DNA of 64,000 nucleotides from CAZCSK01 sp964501265 (GTDB lineage: Bacteria > Actinomycetota > CADDZG01 > JAHWKV01): positions 1-64,000 of the forward strand of contig CAZCSK010000005.1 in NCBI GenBank assembly GCA_964501265.1, given 5' to 3'. The translations under genes and the position numbers were made by a program. The notes beneath the pieces are model-generated. The model was not told the DNA's origin. It made no database searches and saw nothing but the letters and a program-made list of their open reading frames with translations. Below are positions 57,494 to 64,000 of this stretch, piece after piece; position 1 is the stretch's first letter; the number at the start of each line of letters is the position of its first letter.

Positions 57494-57918
57494 CGAGATT
57501 CAGCAGTTTTCTTCAGATCGTCCAAAGCGCCCGAAACCATCATCTTGACTCCCTGCTTGCGAATGAACCCTGGCACGGGAAACCCTGGATCAATCGCATA
57601 CGAATAGACCACTTCAGTCCCATCGCCCTTTGACTTGAGTTCATACGACCCCGTGAGCTCGTTCATGTCGCCCTCGGTCATCTTCCAAGAAACCTTGTTG
57701 GGTGCGTACTCGTACTCGAGAAAGTAATGGACCACTTTGAGGCGGGCGTCCACCTCAAACTCGGCACGTTGCGGACGCCCTTCGGAATCGCGCTCAAGCA
57801 CCTTCGCCAAATGGAAAGCGCTCAGGCGAGCAGGCAGCCCTTCCACATCATTGATAACTTCCAGGATTCGATCCACAGTCGCGTCGATTTGAGTCGACGC
57901 GGTACCCATTTCGGCCAT
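57490..57918 (-). CDS. SRPBCC (polyketide cyclase/START-like) protein
   Basis: A 142-aa helix-grip protein: VDRILEVINDVEGLPARLSA, VHYFLEYEYAPNKVSWKMTE and VVYSYAIDPGFPVPGF follow the Coq10/cyclase-type SRPBCC fold that binds hydrophobic ligands. AAGGAGG precedes; the second of two adjacent ATGs (57918) has the better spacing. The ligand is unknown. Confidence 0.85.
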   Translation of the reverse strand: MAEMGTASTQIDATVDRILEVINDVEGLPARLSAFHLAKVLERDSEGRPQRAEFEVDARLKVVHYFLEYEYAPNKVSWKMTEGDMNELTGSYELKSKGDGTEVVYSYAIDPGFPVPGFIRKQGVKMMVSGALDDLKKTAESR

Positions 57919-57974
57919 CATCCCTCCTTAAGGTCCTTTTTTCGATGGTGCGCTGGGCCAATTGTATGCGCGCC

Positions 57975-58736
57975 CTACTTTAGCGATAGCGCGCGACGGG
58001 TCCTTCGAAAATATCCGCAGTTGACTACGTGAGTCTTTCCAATGTGCTTCGACGACACTAGCGGGTGATGGATGTGACCAAACAAGGCCTTTGCAGGCTG
58101 CACGTCTCGAATGTATTCTAGGAGCCGCGATGAGCCTTGCTCAGCGCGATTCGCAAGAATGTCGAAGGTCATTTCCGGAACGGCCGGAGGCATGTGAGAG
58201 CAGATGACTTCTACCGGACCGAGTTGATCGATCTTTCGATTGAACTCTTCTTCCGGAATCTCGCCCTGGACTTGCAGTGGCGTTGGCAGTCCCCCTCCTA
58301 CAAATCCGACTCTGTATCCGTTGATCTCGACTACCTTGCCGTCGGGGAATTCAATATGGGCCGGGGCAAGATCTTTGACCAGGGTGGGCGAGTCCACATT
58401 TCCCATGATCATGTAGGTAGTCTCGGGAAGTACGGAGAACACCTCTTTGTAGGCGCGTGACATCGCCTGCGTGAATTTTTCTTTCATTTCTTGCTCCCGG
58501 CCCTCCCGCCGCTCGGCCATCCGCTTACGGGCTTCTTCGAAGCGCCGTTGGGCTCGCAATTCGATAATGTCGAGTACGGTCTCGCGGCCGTAGACTTCAA
58601 CCAGTATTCCCTCGGTTGCGGCGTAATCGATGAGATTCACCAAGTCCCCGAGCAACAGCAGCGTATCGGTGGGATCCACTTGGTCTTTGAGGGCCCCCGT
58701 CGCTGAATGAAGATCGGATATAACTTTGACCGTCAT
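57975..58736 (-). CDS. Metallophosphoesterase (calcineurin-like)
   Basis: A 253-aa phosphoesterase with the five metal motifs in order: VISDLHS, LLGDLVNLID, IMGNVDSPT, VICSHMPPA and LFGHIHHP. A helical insert rich in arginine and glutamate (RRFEEARKRMAERREGREQE) lies between motifs two and three. The ATG at 58736 overlaps the zinc-ribbon gene stop by 4 bp; a longer frame upstream is a shadow of that gene. The substrate is unknown. Confidence 0.88.
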   Translation of the reverse strand: MTVKVISDLHSATGALKDQVDPTDTLLLLGDLVNLIDYAATEGILVEVYGRETVLDIIELRAQRRFEEARKRMAERREGREQEMKEKFTQAMSRAYKEVFSVLPETTYMIMGNVDSPTLVKDLAPAHIEFPDGKVVEINGYRVGFVGGGLPTPLQVQGEIPEEEFNRKIDQLGPVEVICSHMPPAVPEMTFDILANRAEQGSSRLLEYIRDVQPAKALFGHIHHPLVSSKHIGKTHVVNCGYFRRTRRALSLK

Positions 58737-59479
58737 CGTCCTGCGACTAGGGCTGTCAGCATTCCCAATACGGCCGCCGCAGCAAGAGTAAGCGCCGCGT
58801 ACCGCACTACCTTGCCTGTGAGGAATTGCGTCGCGTCGGGATCGTCCGCCAGAGCCCGGGCATCGAGCACGCTCACCACAATCAAACCGATGAAGGCTAT
58901 CCAAAACATGTACTGGATGAAGTCGAGGAGCTTGTTTGCCCCCGCAATAAAGATCGCCGAAAGCAGCCACCAGGCTCCAAGTGTCATCCGGATGATTCCC
59001 TGGCCGACCTGGCGCAAGTACAGATGGCCCCCGCCGGGTATCAACGATAGAGCAGCGGCGATGTTGGGATTCTGGTCTTGTGCTCGGTGGGTTTCGACCG
59101 GGGTCCGAAACATGTCGTAAAGGCTGGCGCCGCACACGCCGCAGTTGTTTTGGTCGAAAGAGTTGTCTCTGGCGCAGCTCGGGCAAGTCCAAACAAGTTC
59201 ATCGCCGACTTTGCGCAGCGGGGGTCTGGGGGGTAGCAGCCGCCCCTCGGTAGGACTTGGGCGCTCCAGAAGCTGCGAAGTCGGCTGGGGGGGATAGACG
59301 GGGGCCGGGGGCGGAGCCATCGGCTGGGGGGGATAGACGGGGGCCGGGGGCGGAGCAACTACGTTGACGATTGGTGGAGCAGAAGTAAAAACGTTCGGTC
59401 TGCCGTCGAACTTTTCCAGACAAAGGGCGCACCAGCGGGCGCTTTCCGAATTCGGGGTGTTGCAGTTGGGGCAATTCAT
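58733..59479 (-). CDS. Double zinc-ribbon membrane protein with proline-rich, repeat-encoded linker
   Basis: A 248-aa protein. The first zinc ribbon (MNCPNCNTPNSESARWCALC), a proline-rich linker with two copies of APPPAPVYPPQP, a second ribbon (WTCPSCARDNSFDQNNCGVC), then three membrane helices in a TM2-like region (LSLIPGGGHLYLRQVGQGII). The linker segment SQLLERPSPTEGRLLPPRPP is encoded by a long copy of the dispersed repeat, in a frame different from that used in FtsW. ATG 59479 lies just after the uppS stop. The function is unknown. Confidence 0.8.
   Translation of the reverse strand: MNCPNCNTPNSESARWCALCLEKFDGRPNVFTSAPPIVNVVAPPPAPVYPPQPMAPPPAPVYPPQPTSQLLERPSPTEGRLLPPRPPLRKVGDELVWTCPSCARDNSFDQNNCGVCGASLYDMFRTPVETHRAQDQNPNIAAALSLIPGGGHLYLRQVGQGIIRMTLGAWWLLSAIFIAGANKLLDFIQYMFWIAFIGLIVVSVLDARALADDPDATQFLTGKVVRYAALTLAAAAVLGMLTALVAGR
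59219..59281 (+). repeat. Dispersed palindromic repeat, long copy inside the zinc-ribbon gene
   Basis: CGGGGGTCTGGGGGGTAGCA then GCCGCC, TCGGTAGGACTTGGGCGCTC and CAGAAGCTGCGAAG. It matches the 5561 copy across the GTAGCAGCCGCC, GACTTGGGCG and AGAAGCTGCGAA blocks. The right C-run is missing and the tandem 39-bp repeat begins there. Confidence 0.8.
59282..59359. repeat. Two 39-bp tandem repeats encoding the proline-rich linker
   Basis: The unit begins CGGCTGGGGGGGATAGACGG and ends GGAGCCAT; it occurs at 59282-59320 and again at 59321-59359 with the last bases changed. At 13 codons per unit it keeps the frame and encodes two copies of APPPAPVYPPQP. It directly adjoins the dispersed repeat copy. 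Confidence 0.85.
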
Positions 59480-59486
59480 GCCCCAA

Positions 59487-60266
59487 CTATCCCCCAAAAC
59501 GTCTTATTCGAGCCGAATATTCCTCGACCGCCTCGACGACGTCAGTCTCGGTAAGGTCGGGAAAGAACTTGGGTGAGAAAATCATCTCAGCGTACGCGGC
59601 TTGAATCGGCAAGAAACCTGACGATCGCATTTCGCCCGAGGTCCGGAGCACGATGTCGGGATTTGGATGCGGTTGTCCCTCGGTGTCGAGGTAGGCCCTG
59701 ATGTCGAGACTCGTCGCTGCCGCACCGCTTAACTGCGCTTGCGCTGCCATCGCCCTCGCCGCTCTTTGAATCTCGTCAGCTCCCCCATAGTTGATCGCCA
59801 GGTTGACCACGTTTCGTTCGAAAGCGGCGGTCTTGTCTTGAATCTCGCGCAGGGCGGTTACGAGCGAGTGCGGCATTCCGTCCGCAAAGCCCGCCGCCGC
59901 GGCCGTTTCCTCGGCTCCTTCGGGGACCCCGTCAACACGTCCCAGGTGAACGACGCGCACTTCCTCTTCTATTGCCTCCGGCAAGAGGTCGTCGAGCCAT
60001 TTCTCATATAGAAGCATCAGCGCAGAGACTTGATCCGGCGATCGCCGCCAGTTCTCCGTCGAGAACGCCCAGACCGTCATGGTGTGTATTCCGATCCGAC
60101 GGCAAAAACGGGAGAGGCGTTTTGCGACTTCAAGGCCTGCCCTGTGCCCTTCCATCACCGACAAGTCGGCTTCTTCGGCCCACCGGCGATTACCGTCGGG
60201 AATGACTGCGAGATGATGCGGAATGGTCGCTGTGGCCAGGCGTTTGATTGCTGCTTGTACTTCCAT
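59487..60266 (-). CDS. uppS: Isoprenyl (undecaprenyl-type) diphosphate synthase UppS
   Basis: cis-Prenyltransferase making the polyprenyl carrier of cell wall synthesis. The 259-aa protein has HHLAVIPDGNRRWAEEADLS, MTVWAFSTENWRRSPDQV, VNLAINYGGADEI, DIVLRTSGEMRSSGFLPIQA and AEMIFSPKFFPDL. The ATG at 60266 starts MEVQAAIKRL, 10 bp after the polyprenyl synthase stop; an upstream frame lies inside that gene. The chain length cannot be read with certainty. Confidence 0.94.
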   Translation of the reverse strand: MEVQAAIKRLATATIPHHLAVIPDGNRRWAEEADLSVMEGHRAGLEVAKRLSRFCRRIGIHTMTVWAFSTENWRRSPDQVSALMLLYEKWLDDLLPEAIEEEVRVVHLGRVDGVPEGAEETAAAAGFADGMPHSLVTALREIQDKTAAFERNVVNLAINYGGADEIQRAARAMAAQAQLSGAAATSLDIRAYLDTEGQPHPNPDIVLRTSGEMRSSGFLPIQAAYAEMIFSPKFFPDLTETDVVEAVEEYSARIRRFGG

Positions 60267-60276
60267 TACCTGACGC

Positions 60277-61335
60277 TCAAGAAAGTTCGGGCACGCGGGC
60301 AACGACGCTGTGCGCCAGTTTCTCCAGCGTGGAGCGAGCGGCACAATCCGGGACGGTTATGAGCGCACGCAACGCCTCATCGAGATACATTTGGGCGCGC
60401 GACATTGCCTTTGCAAAAGATCCCGCCGCTACCGTTGCGGATAGCACCGCATCCACGTCGACTTCAGGAGCCGCCAGCAGATCAGCGATTGCAGCATCGG
60501 CTGCCACGGCATAGATCACGGGCAACGTGTAAACGCCGTCGCGCAAGTCGGTGCCGGGCGCCTTTCCCAGGGCCTCGGGGCTGGCCGCAAGATCCAAGAG
60601 ATCGTCAGCAATCTGAAATGCAAATCCGAGGTTGCGACCAAACATTTGCATTGCATCTACCACGCTTGACGGACATTCACCCAGGGACGCGCCGAATAAA
60701 GTGCATGTTTCCATCAATGACACCGTTTTACCGTCGATCGTCGCAAAGTAGTGCTCCTCTGACCGATTCGGATCGTAGATCGACTGCAGCTCCGTCAATT
60801 GGCCGGCTACGACTTTCGCAATTGCGGTCGCCAGAACCTCCGGTACTATCCCGCCTACATTCGCCGCGAGGCTCGAAGCCTTCGCGAAGAGATAATCGCC
60901 AGCAAGGATCGCCACCTTGTTGCCCCACATCTGATTGGCGCTCGTTACGCCCCTGCGCGTAGTGGCCTCATCGATGACGTCGTCGTGATAAAGCGTCGCC
61001 AGGTGCGTGAGTTCGGCAGCCGCCGCAGTGTAGTCGACGTTCTGATTGGGTCCTTCCCCGAGTTGCGAAGCCAGCAAAGTGAGAGCCGGACGGATTCGCT
61101 TACCCCCGGCCCGCGCCAAATGCGTTGTGAACTCCGTGAATACGTCTCCTATCCCCCGTTGATTTGGGGGGTTCGCAGCTTCTGGCGCGCCTGCCTCATA
61201 CCTCCGGGCCGCCGCTACCCCCCCGGGCCCCCCGGCCACCGCCGCCGTATCCACCATTATTTTTTCGACCCGTTCGAGGTCGGAGGAAATGGGATCCAGC
61301 ACGTCGCCAGCTTGATCTCGGAAAAGCGCTTCCAT
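60277..61335 (-). CDS. trans-Polyprenyl diphosphate synthase with repeat-encoded insert
   Basis: All-trans prenyltransferase (352 aa) producing precursors of quinones or carotenoids. The first aspartate motif is THLATLYHDDVIDEA, the second IADDLLDLA; GGKRIRPALTLLASQLGEG is the substrate-binding stretch. Between the first helix (SDLERVEKIMVD) and RGIGDVFTEFTTHLARAGGK lies a segment of about 27 residues (GGPGGVAAARRYEAGAPEAA then NPPNQ) that is encoded by a long copy of the dispersed repeat and has no counterpart in usual family members. ATG 61335 has GGGATCTAGG upstream. Confidence 0.93.
   Translation of the reverse strand: MEALFRDQAGDVLDPISSDLERVEKIMVDTAAVAGGPGGVAAARRYEAGAPEAANPPNQRGIGDVFTEFTTHLARAGGKRIRPALTLLASQLGEGPNQNVDYTAAAAELTHLATLYHDDVIDEATTRRGVTSANQMWGNKVAILAGDYLFAKASSLAANVGGIVPEVLATAIAKVVAGQLTELQSIYDPNRSEEHYFATIDGKTVSLMETCTLFGASLGECPSSVVDAMQMFGRNLGFAFQIADDLLDLAASPEALGKAPGTDLRDGVYTLPVIYAVAADAAIADLLAAPEVDVDAVLSATVAAGSFAKAMSRAQMYLDEALRALITVPDCAARSTLEKLAHSVVARVPELS
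61158..61235 (-). repeat. Dispersed palindromic repeat, long copy inside the polyprenyl synthase gene
   Basis: Read on the minus strand: CCGGGGGGCCCGGGGGGGTA, GCGGCGGCCCGGAGGTATGA, GGCAGGCGCGCCAGAAGCTG and CGAACCCCCCAAATCAAC. Relative to the coding strand it has the orientation opposite to the copies in ftsW and the zinc-ribbon gene, yet remains in frame and free of stops. Confidence 0.87.
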
Positions 61336-61343
61336 TAGTAAAC

Positions 61344-61790
61344 CTAGATCCCGCAAATCTGAATCAGAACTTCGCGGTCGCGGGGGCAGTCGAAGTCGAC
61401 AAACATGATCCTCTGCCAGCGGCCGAGAAGAAGTGCACCTTCTCCGACAGGAATGTATTCGGAAGCATGACCCGCAATCATGCGGCGGATGTGGGCATGG
61501 GCGTTCTTAGTTTCGTCGTCGTGCAAGTTTTCAGTGCGAATGTTGAAGTCGTCATGCATGTAGTTGTCGAGCTTGGGCACGAGTCGCTGCATCGTGGCAT
61601 CGACATCGGCAAGAAGACCGGTCTCCTTCTCATTCACCAAAACGGCACACGTCGTGTGCGGTGAAAATACTAGGGCGTAGCCCTCTTCTATTCCTGAATC
61701 CAGGAGGGCTTTCTCGACGTCGGCGGTGATGTCAATCACGTCAAACTCCCGAGTAGTTCTTATCTGCAACTTGTCACGGTGGATCTTCAC
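61344..61790 (-). CDS. yjbQ: YjbQ / UPF0047 family protein
   Basis: A 148-aa protein of the UPF0047 family (secondary thiamine-phosphate synthase YjbQ): EGYALVFSPHTTCAVLVNEK, MHDDFNIRTENLHDDETKNA, HAHIRRMIAGHASEYIPVGE and LGRWQRIMFVDFDCPRDREV. The conserved His and Asp form a metal site. The E. coli protein can make thiamine phosphate weakly; the main role is unsure. It sits between ispH and the polyprenyl synthase. Confidence 0.92.
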   Translation of the reverse strand: MKIHRDKLQIRTTREFDVIDITADVEKALLDSGIEEGYALVFSPHTTCAVLVNEKETGLLADVDATMQRLVPKLDNYMHDDFNIRTENLHDDETKNAHAHIRRMIAGHASEYIPVGEGALLLGRWQRIMFVDFDCPRDREVLIQICGI

Positions 61791-61817
61791 GGGGCTCCCT
61801 TCGGTTGAGGCAAGATA

Positions 61818-62747
61818 TCAAGTGACGCTTGCCGGCAGCGGAAAATGTACGTCCTCTATTGCAACGCTTACTTCTTCGACTTGCACTATGCCTCTGTCGG
61901 CGAGATATTTGACTACGCGGTCGACCAAGACTTCCGGCGTTGAGGCCCCCGAGGAAATGCCGATGATTGCGGCGCTCTCGATCCAATTCGGATCTATCGA
62001 CCTCTCATCTTCGATCAAAAAGGCCTTGGTTCCCTCGTCTCGGGCCACCTCTACAAGACGGTTCGAATTCGATGAATTCTGAGAACCTACGACGAGCACA
62101 AGGTCCGCTCGCTGTGCTATCTCTTTCACCGCCTGTTGGCGGTTCTGACTCGCATAGCAAATGTCGTCTTTGGTGGGACCAGCGATACGTGGGAACTGCC
62201 GTCGGAGCGCCTCGACGACCTCTCTTGTGTCGTCCACGGCCAGCGTCGTCTGAGAGATGAAAGCAACGTTGTCTGGGTCGGCAACCTTTAGCCCGGCCAC
62301 GTCCTCGGGGCGCTCCAAGACGATCGTCTGATCGGGCGCCTGGCCGGAGGTCCCTTCGACTTCCTCGTGCCCATTGTGTCCAATTAGAAAGATGGTTCTA
62401 CCCTGCTTGGCGAACCTGCGCGCTTCAACGTGGACTTTGGTTACAAGGGGGCACGTGGCGTCGATCACAGTGATGTTTCGGGCTTTGGCGTTTGCGTAAA
62501 CGGTCGGCGCAACGCCATGGGCGGAGAGCACACAAATCGATCCCGGCGGGACATCTTCTTCCGATTCGACAAAGATCGCTCCCTTTTCTTCGAGTTGCGT
62601 CACAACGTGACTGTTGTGGACGATCTGCTTGCGAACGTAGACCGGCGGGCCGTAGCGGTCGAGCGCGCGCTGCACGATTTCAACGGCGCGGTCCACTCCC
62701 GCGCACCAGCCGCGGGGGGCGGCGATCAAGATCCTCTTGTCCGTCAT
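61818..62747 (-). CDS. ispH: 4-hydroxy-3-methylbut-2-enyl diphosphate reductase IspH
   Basis: Last enzyme of the MEP pathway, giving IPP and DMAPP. The 309-aa protein has the three cluster cysteines in APRGWCAGVDRA, VIDATCPLVTKVH and TKDDICYASQNRQQAV, and SAHGVAP, GHNGHEEVEGT and GSQNSSNSNRL. The ATG at 62747 overlaps the ispG stop; the longer frame upstream is a shadow of ispG. Confidence 0.96.
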   Translation of the reverse strand: MTDKRILIAAPRGWCAGVDRAVEIVQRALDRYGPPVYVRKQIVHNSHVVTQLEEKGAIFVESEEDVPPGSICVLSAHGVAPTVYANAKARNITVIDATCPLVTKVHVEARRFAKQGRTIFLIGHNGHEEVEGTSGQAPDQTIVLERPEDVAGLKVADPDNVAFISQTTLAVDDTREVVEALRRQFPRIAGPTKDDICYASQNRQQAVKEIAQRADLVLVVGSQNSSNSNRLVEVARDEGTKAFLIEDERSIDPNWIESAAIIGISSGASTPEVLVDRVVKYLADRGIVQVEEVSVAIEDVHFPLPASVT

Positions 62748-63832
62748 TTCGTAGCTGCCGTCGTCTGACTCGCCGCCACTTTGATTGCTTCTTCGATGAG
62801 GGCGTCGACCATCTTGTCCGCAGGGACCCACCCAATCTGCTTGCCCTTCGAGAAAAGAAGTCCGCGGCCCGGTCCCGCGGCAATCCCCACGTCGGCCTCG
62901 CGGGCCTCGCCTGGCCCGTTGACTTCGCAGCCCATGACGGCTACCTGAATAGGAGGAAGTTTCAGTTCGAGCAACCTGTCCTGCACCTGCTTTGTCAATG
63001 CGATCACGTCGAGTTCCGCTCTTCCGCACGATGGGCATGCCACAAGATCGAGGAGTGACTTGCGAAGTCCGAGAGCTTGAAGAATCTGCTTCGCAATCTT
63101 GATCTCCTCGACCGGGTCGGCTGTCAGCGAAACGCGGATCGTGTCCCCTATGCCTTCAGCGAGCAGTGTACCGATACCAATAGCCGACTTCATGATGCCA
63201 AACGGCGGGGGCCCCGCCTCGGTCACACCCAAGTGCAGCGGGTAGTCGACCTTGCTCGCAAGAATGCGATATGCCTCGATCATCTGCGGAACGTTCTGGT
63301 GCTTGACAGAAATCTTTATATCGCCGAATCCTTCATCCTCGAGAATCCGAACCTCGTCGAGCGCGCTTTCTACAAGCGCTTCGGGAGTTGGCCCGCCGTA
63401 CTTTGCGATCAAGCGCTTGTCCAGGGACCCGGCGTTTACCCCCACTCTTATGGGGACGCCGCGATCCTTCGCCTCCCTGACGACAGTTCGTATCTGATCG
63501 GGATCGCGGATGTTGCCGGGATTCAGCCGCAACCCTTGGACGCCCGCCTCCAGCGCCAACATGGCCAACCGGTACGAAAAGTGGATGTCGGCGATGATCG
63601 GGACACCGGCCTCCTTTACGATCTCGGGTAGCGCCCGAGCGTCTTTCTCGTGAGGAACCGCTACCCGGACGATGTCCCCGCCCTGCGTGGCGATGGCGTG
63701 CGCCTGAATCAGCGTGGCTTGCACGTCTTCGGTCTTGGTAATGGTCATCGATTGAATCGAAACGGGGGCCCCGCCCCCGATGGGGACGTTGCCGACTCGC
63801 AACTGTCTGGACTGCCTGCGCTCGGTGATCAT
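62744..63832 (-). CDS. ispG: 4-hydroxy-3-methylbut-2-en-1-yl diphosphate synthase IspG
   Basis: Penultimate MEP pathway enzyme with a [4Fe-4S] cluster. The 362-aa protein has VPIGGGAPVSIQSMTITKTE, PIIADIHFSYRLAMLALEAG, LRLNPGNI, HLGVTEAGPPPFGIMKSAIG and cluster cysteines in VACPSCGRAELD and VMGCEVNGPGEAREAD. ATG 63832 has GGGGGTGG upstream; the frame to 63877 lacks a better start. Together with ispH, uppS and the prenyl synthase it supplies isoprenoid carriers. Confidence 0.96.
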   Translation of the reverse strand: MITERRQSRQLRVGNVPIGGGAPVSIQSMTITKTEDVQATLIQAHAIATQGGDIVRVAVPHEKDARALPEIVKEAGVPIIADIHFSYRLAMLALEAGVQGLRLNPGNIRDPDQIRTVVREAKDRGVPIRVGVNAGSLDKRLIAKYGGPTPEALVESALDEVRILEDEGFGDIKISVKHQNVPQMIEAYRILASKVDYPLHLGVTEAGPPPFGIMKSAIGIGTLLAEGIGDTIRVSLTADPVEEIKIAKQILQALGLRKSLLDLVACPSCGRAELDVIALTKQVQDRLLELKLPPIQVAVMGCEVNGPGEAREADVGIAAGPGRGLLFSKGKQIGWVPADKMVDALIEEAIKVAASQTTAATK

Positions 63833-63906
63833 CCACCCCCATGCTCCCAGGCAAACGAGAACTGAGCAAGTGCTCAAAACGTCCGTCCTCGCTGAAACGG
63901 AGGAAT

Positions 63907-63950
63907 CGCGACCCCCTACGACGCTGTGGGTCCGGAGGACGGGGGTCGCG
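63907..63950. repeat. Inverted repeat upstream of ispG
   Basis: CGCGACCCCC (63907-63916) and GGGGGTCGCG (63941-63950) are exact reverse complements with 24 bp between. It lies 75-118 bp upstream of ispG near the right edge. It may be a terminator stem for the gene beyond the edge or an operator. The region 63833-64000 shows no gene. Confidence 0.45.
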
Positions 63951-64000
63951 CAATTCGAGCACTGGCCAACGTAGGAGCAAAAACTCGCCCCTGGTTCTAA

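Noticed and set aside
1..64000. tRNA or rRNA genes
   Set aside because: No cloverleaf with TTCRANY-type T loop and CCA-like acceptor, and no rRNA sequence, was noticed in the intergenic regions; a tRNA scan would settle it.

Overview
The window is a gene-dense chromosomal segment of an actinomycete-type bacterium (phylum Actinomycetota, probably an uncultured or poorly sampled lineage). The evidence is the FtsZ N-terminus (MAEAPQNYLALIK), a DUF3040 gene beside the dcw cluster, LexA boxes of the CGAAC-N4-GTTCG type over dnaE2, a DUF222/HNH (13E12-type) gene, MurE with a meso-DAP motif, and a PPi-type phosphofructokinase. Starts often use GTG or TTG, and genes often overlap by ATGA or GTGA.

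Layout. (1) 1-14.9 kb, minus strand: an almost complete division and cell wall cluster in the order mraZ, a 42-aa membrane peptide, rsmH, ftsL, ftsI, murE, murF, mraY, murD, ftsW, murG, murC, murB, ftsQ, ftsZ (only its first 13 codons are present), with consensus promoters in front of mraZ and ftsZ. (2) 14.9-26.8 kb, mostly minus: HNH nuclease, FAD amine oxidase, MerR regulator, DUF3040, an SOS mutagenesis operon (DUF6504-dnaE2-dinB) under two LexA boxes, an ECF sigma factor with a putative anti-sigma partner, mazEF, a SufT-like protein, an amidohydrolase and a Ca2+/H+ antiporter. (3) 26.9-36.3 kb: glycosyltransferase, methyltransferase, thiE, metE, a REP-associated tyrosine transposase (RAYT) with its own G/C-rich repeats, then a TPP riboswitch and thiC-thiO-thiS-thiG. 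(4) 36.3-49.8 kb: mixed metabolism and envelope genes (DUF72, EamA exporter, cNMP-binding protein, threonine aldolase, PPi-type PFK, coiled-coil/RlpA secreted protein, a frameshifted DUF222-HNH gene, glycerol kinase, acyltransferase, TIGR00300-type ornithine cyclodeaminase, aminotransferase). (5) 49.8-64 kb: M32 carboxypeptidase, copper ATPase and chaperone with a CsoR-like box, ROK kinase, orphan histidine kinase, then an isoprenoid and undecaprenyl lipid block (uppS, polyprenyl synthase, yjbQ, ispH, ispG) that supplies the lipid carrier used by MraY and MurG.

The most striking feature is a dispersed palindromic repeat of about 80 bp. Its arms are G6TTCG...CGAAC5, with an inner GTAGCAGC...GCTGC pair and a GGCGCGCC core. 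Five long copies (4363, 5561, 26854, 59219, 61158) and about six partial copies lie inside coding sequences or exactly at gene junctions. The element is translated in at least three different reading frames or orientations (FtsW N-terminus, a polyprenyl synthase linker, a zinc-ribbon protein linker), and in one case it supplies a Shine-Dalgarno site and a 12-codon leader ORF coupled to the next gene. This resembles the behaviour of Rickettsia palindromic elements. A RAYT gene in the same window is a candidate mobiliser, but its own flanking repeats are different, so that link is only a hypothesis. No tRNA, rRNA or CRISPR array was seen.
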